Shown here: in pieces, positions 62,079-64,000 of the stretch
Position numbering within the stretch: the first letter of the stretch is position 1
How the letters are laid out: every line of letters starts with the position of its first letter
Source of the DNA: Myxococcales bacterium
GTDB lineage: Bacteria > Myxococcota_A > Polyangia > Polyangiales > Houyiibacteriaceae
Length of the DNA stretch: 64,000 bases
Assembly (NCBI GenBank): GCA_024640845.1
Contig: JAHEEE010000009.1
Location: 4,052-68,051, forward strand
Reading direction: 5' to 3'
Program-made: the position numbers and the translations under genes
The notes under the pieces: model-generated
Told to the model about the DNA's origin: nothing
The model's database searches: none
Seen by the model: the letters and a program-made list of their open reading frames with translations, nothing else

Positions 62079-63628
62079 ACGCCGCTCTCCTTCGATTCCA
62101 TCCGCGCTTTGTACCGGCGCAAGTAGCTCTGGCTCACTTGTTCGGGGTCCAACCGGAGACATTTGGCAAACTCCGTCACGAAGCCGCGCACGTAGACCGA
62201 CGCGGGTAGCTTGTCGAAGTCCTCTTCCTCGATGCAGCGCAGGTAGCTCGTCCCGACCTTGGTGCGCTCGCTGATCTGACCGAGGCTCGTTCCCTGCGAT
62301 TGCCTCACAGCCCGCAGCAGCTCGCCGCTGAACTCGGTGTCGGGCGTGATGCTCGGGGCGGGCGGCAGCTCCTCATCGGGGGCTTCCTCCGTCTCGGCTT
62401 CGACGGCGTCCTCTGGTGCCTCGGGGAACACGGAGATTTCGTACGGTCGGCGCCGTGCCGGATCCAAGAGCACGTCGTACGCCTCGTCGATACGCGCGCG
62501 AGCTGCCTCGATCCCTTGTTCGTCGAAGAGTCCGAACATGACGAGGTTCTCCGGGTCGAAGACGGCACCCATCCGCTTGTACGCGCGGCGAATCTCTTCG
62601 TCGGTCGCGCCCCGTTCGACCTCGAGCACGTCGTGATGGGAGCTGTTCGGCACCTCGCGCCATGGCTCTCGATCGCGCCGCGCGTCCTGCGACGCAAAGA
62701 GCCGCCGCGCGATCTTTTCGATGTTGCGGCTCGCACGGCACCCTGGGCTTTCGAGCAGAAGGGGCCGCCGCTTGCGAGAACAAGACCGCACCGCGTCGTC
62801 GTGCTCGACATAGCCGAGATATTTCAAGTGCACGCCATACCGACGCCGGACGGCAACGGTCACCTGATCACCAAGCTCGAGGTCGGCTCGCAGCCGGGCT
62901 TGATTCACGATGAAGGGAAAGCGCATGGACGCCATCTGTTCCCGAAGCGCTTGACCGAGCTCCGGCCACTCGAGCTGCATCAGCGAAGCGATGTCAGACG
63001 GTGCAGGGGAGTGTCCCGCCTTGGCGAACGCGGCATGGAGCGCACTCTGCTCACGTTCGTCGCGTGCATCCCCGAGCGCTGTGACTGCGAACGCTTTGCG
63101 AACCAGTCGGTAGAGGCCGCTCACCGCGTTCGGCTCCGGAATCGTCAGAGCGAGCCGATGCGGGCTTCGGCACCAAAATTGAATCGCTGCATCCGTCGCG
63201 GCGGAGCCGAGATCAACGACGGCATAGTCTGCATCTTGTTTGGAGAGGCGCCGTCCAAGCTCGCGCAACGAGCTCCTGCGGGCACTTCCCCGGTGCGGCT
63301 CACTCAGGCCGCCATCCATCCATTGCAACTGAGGAATCGGCCCTTCGACCGGCTCGCGCGGGGCCAGTGTGTTGATCGTGTCGTGATCCAGAATCGACGC
63401 AAGACTCGCGAGGCTTCCCTCCGCGCCAAAAGCCGGTGTCGGAGCAACGTAAGGCGGGACGCGCGGACCGACGCCCAACATGGCGTGGAGGTCCGCTCCG
63501 GAAGGGTCCGCATCGACGGCCAGCACCCGCTTCCCAATGGTGGCCAGGTAGATCGCCAGGTTGGCGCTGAAGAGAGAAGTCCCGACCCCTCCCTTGGCCC
63601 CAAGAATCGCGATCGTAGTCGGGGGCAT
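62075..63628 (-). CDS. MinD/ParA-like ATPase fused to a J-like domain and a RodZ-type HTH
   Basis: A 517-residue protein with three modules. Residues 1-310 are a MinD/ParA-like P-loop fold: GAKGGVGTS at 10-18, then VLAVDADPSGADLH. The loop keeps the signature lysine 12 but has threonine where MinD has the second lysine, as in the CpaE/TadZ type. Residues about 331-397 resemble a J domain (HHDVLEVERGATDEEIRRAYKRM, then IDEAYDVLLDP) but lack HPD (FDPEN at that place). An acidic, Pro-rich linker follows, then a RodZ-like HTH (about 433-506: FSGELLRAVRQ to VYVRGFVTEFAKCLRLD). In RodZ this domain binds MreB. There is no membrane helix. It is coupled to maf. A spatial-organisation role is inference. 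Confidence 0.92.
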   Translation of the reverse strand: MPPTTIAILGAKGGVGTSLFSANLAIYLATIGKRVLAVDADPSGADLHAMLGVGPRVPPYVAPTPAFGAEGSLASLASILDHDTINTLAPREPVEGPIPQLQWMDGGLSEPHRGSARRSSLRELGRRLSKQDADYAVVDLGSAATDAAIQFWCRSPHRLALTIPEPNAVSGLYRLVRKAFAVTALGDARDEREQSALHAAFAKAGHSPAPSDIASLMQLEWPELGQALREQMASMRFPFIVNQARLRADLELGDQVTVAVRRRYGVHLKYLGYVEHDDAVRSCSRKRRPLLLESPGCRASRNIEKIARRLFASQDARRDREPWREVPNSSHHDVLEVERGATDEEIRRAYKRMGAVFDPENLVMFGLFDEQGIEAARARIDEAYDVLLDPARRRPYEISVFPEAPEDAVEAETEEAPDEELPPAPSITPDTEFSGELLRAVRQSQGTSLGQISERTKVGTSYLRCIEEEDFDKLPASVYVRGFVTEFAKCLRLDPEQVSQSYLRRYKARMESKESGV

Positions 63629-63681
63629 CGAGCGCTCTTACCAATCGCTCGTTTGGGGCGCAACGAAGCGTTCGAACAGTG

Positions 63682-63903
63682 TCAGCCCTGGTCGTCGTCG
63701 TCGCGGGCCTGGAGCGGGAACGGGTAGAACGACGGATGCGTGCTTTCCCGCAGAGATTCCTCTGCCTCGCTCATCTCCGACAGGAGCGGCGGCTCGGCGG
63801 GTCTCCATCGGCCTGTTGTCCCCGACGTGCGTCGGCTGCCCGCCTCTGAAGTCTTGATTCGCATGCGCCCAATGGGCGCGCTCATCCTGGGCTGCGTGCT
63901 CAT
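63682..63903 (-). CDS. 73-residue hydrophilic protein upstream of the MinD-like gene
   Basis: A GGAGGGGG ribosome binding site adjoins the ATG. The protein starts MSTQPRMSAPIGRMRIK, has a Ser/Gly/Arg-rich middle and ends in an acidic segment (ARDDDDQG). No domain is recognised. It points the same way as the MinD-like gene, with 53 bases between them, so it could be the first gene of that operon. Another frame across the same region is open for longer but has no comparable ribosome binding site and lower-complexity composition. Confidence 0.6.
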   Translation of the reverse strand: MSTQPRMSAPIGRMRIKTSEAGSRRTSGTTGRWRPAEPPLLSEMSEAEESLRESTHPSFYPFPLQARDDDDQG

Positions 63904-64000
63904 CCCCCTCCGATCCAGTCCGTGCTGACTTTAACCCTAGCGGATGTTTCCGAGGAAAGCACAAGTGCTGAGCGTTGAGAACCCAAGACTGATAGATTCC

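Noticed and set aside
62300-63727. 475-codon plus-strand frame
   Set aside because: Opposite the MinD-like fusion, whose P-loop and HTH are evident. The plus frame is Arg/His-rich with no motif.
63638-63964. 108-codon minus-strand frame over the small gene before the MinD-like gene
   Set aside because: The overlapping 73-residue frame has a clear GGAGGGGG ribosome binding site; the longer one does not.
1-64000. CRISPR arrays, tRNA, rRNA, riboswitches, prophage or insertion sequence genes
   Set aside because: No regularly spaced direct repeats, cloverleaf-like segments, transposase or integrase signatures were found on reading both strands. Weak or very short RNAs could be missed by eye.

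Overview
The window is high-GC, densely packed bacterial chromosome. Gene content and architecture suggest a member of the Myxococcota (the former Deltaproteobacteria): a pilMNOPQ type IV pilus operon, a zinc-ribbon/GYF-like/TPR protein, a GAF-containing sigma-54 activator, a plant-type glutamate-cysteine ligase, a double-length UvrA and many TPR, HEAT and von Willebrand lipoproteins. No rRNA, tRNA, CRISPR array, prophage or insertion sequence was found. Long open frames opposite almost every gene are GC-driven shadows and were left out. The taxonomic placement is inference from gene content.

Layout. 1-11.3 kb: a tandem UvrA (four ABC ATPase domains), a DUF4159 plus von Willebrand membrane-protein pair, an ApbE-like flavin-transferase lipoprotein, and a minus-strand set of deoC, a thioredoxin-rhodanese fusion and a small unknown gene. 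11.3-16 kb: a zinc-ribbon/TPR membrane protein coupled to SppA, facing a small lipoprotein. 16-23.6 kb: an HTH regulator followed by pilM-N-O-P-Q and a fused aroK-aroB gene. 23.6-32.5 kb: a LysM/DUF882 envelope protein, a large sigma-54 activator, an unlisted 57-residue protein, KsgA, and envelope lipoproteins (LpoA-like, parvulin-like, HEAT-repeat). 32.6-39.5 kb: pyrE, gshA, a RetSat/CrtISO-like oxidoreductase, a 149-bp inverted-repeat element, tyrS with ihfB, and a cystathionine gamma-synthase family enzyme. 39.5-50.4 kb: a 1379-residue Ig/beta-helix lipoprotein, a small unknown gene divergent from a LysR regulator, the Memo and radical SAM parts of AmmeMemoRadiSam, RecQ, an alpha/beta hydrolase and a methyltransferase. 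50.4-56.9 kb: complex I genes nuoA-B-C-D-G-H-I without nuoE/F or nuoJ-N. 57-64 kb: an AGCS transporter, aminopeptidase P, proC, yggS, maf and a MinD-like/J-like/RodZ-HTH fusion with a small gene before it.

How the genes work together. PilM-N-O-P form the inner-membrane/periplasmic alignment complex that joins the PilQ secretin, and the linkage to aroK/aroB matches the order known from gammaproteobacteria. The Nuo subunits form the quinone and connecting modules of complex I. The final block places PLP homeostasis (YggS), proline synthesis (ProC), Maf and a MinD-like protein together, a mix reminiscent of division gene neighbourhoods. The most unusual item is the MinD/J/RodZ-HTH fusion, which has an atypical P-loop, a J-like region without HPD and an HTH of the MreB-binding type. 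Next are the NuoH insertion and missing nuoE/F, the thioredoxin-rhodanese fusion without the rhodanese cysteine, the inverted-repeat element beside tyrS, and the repeated use of interlocked stop codons between convergent genes.
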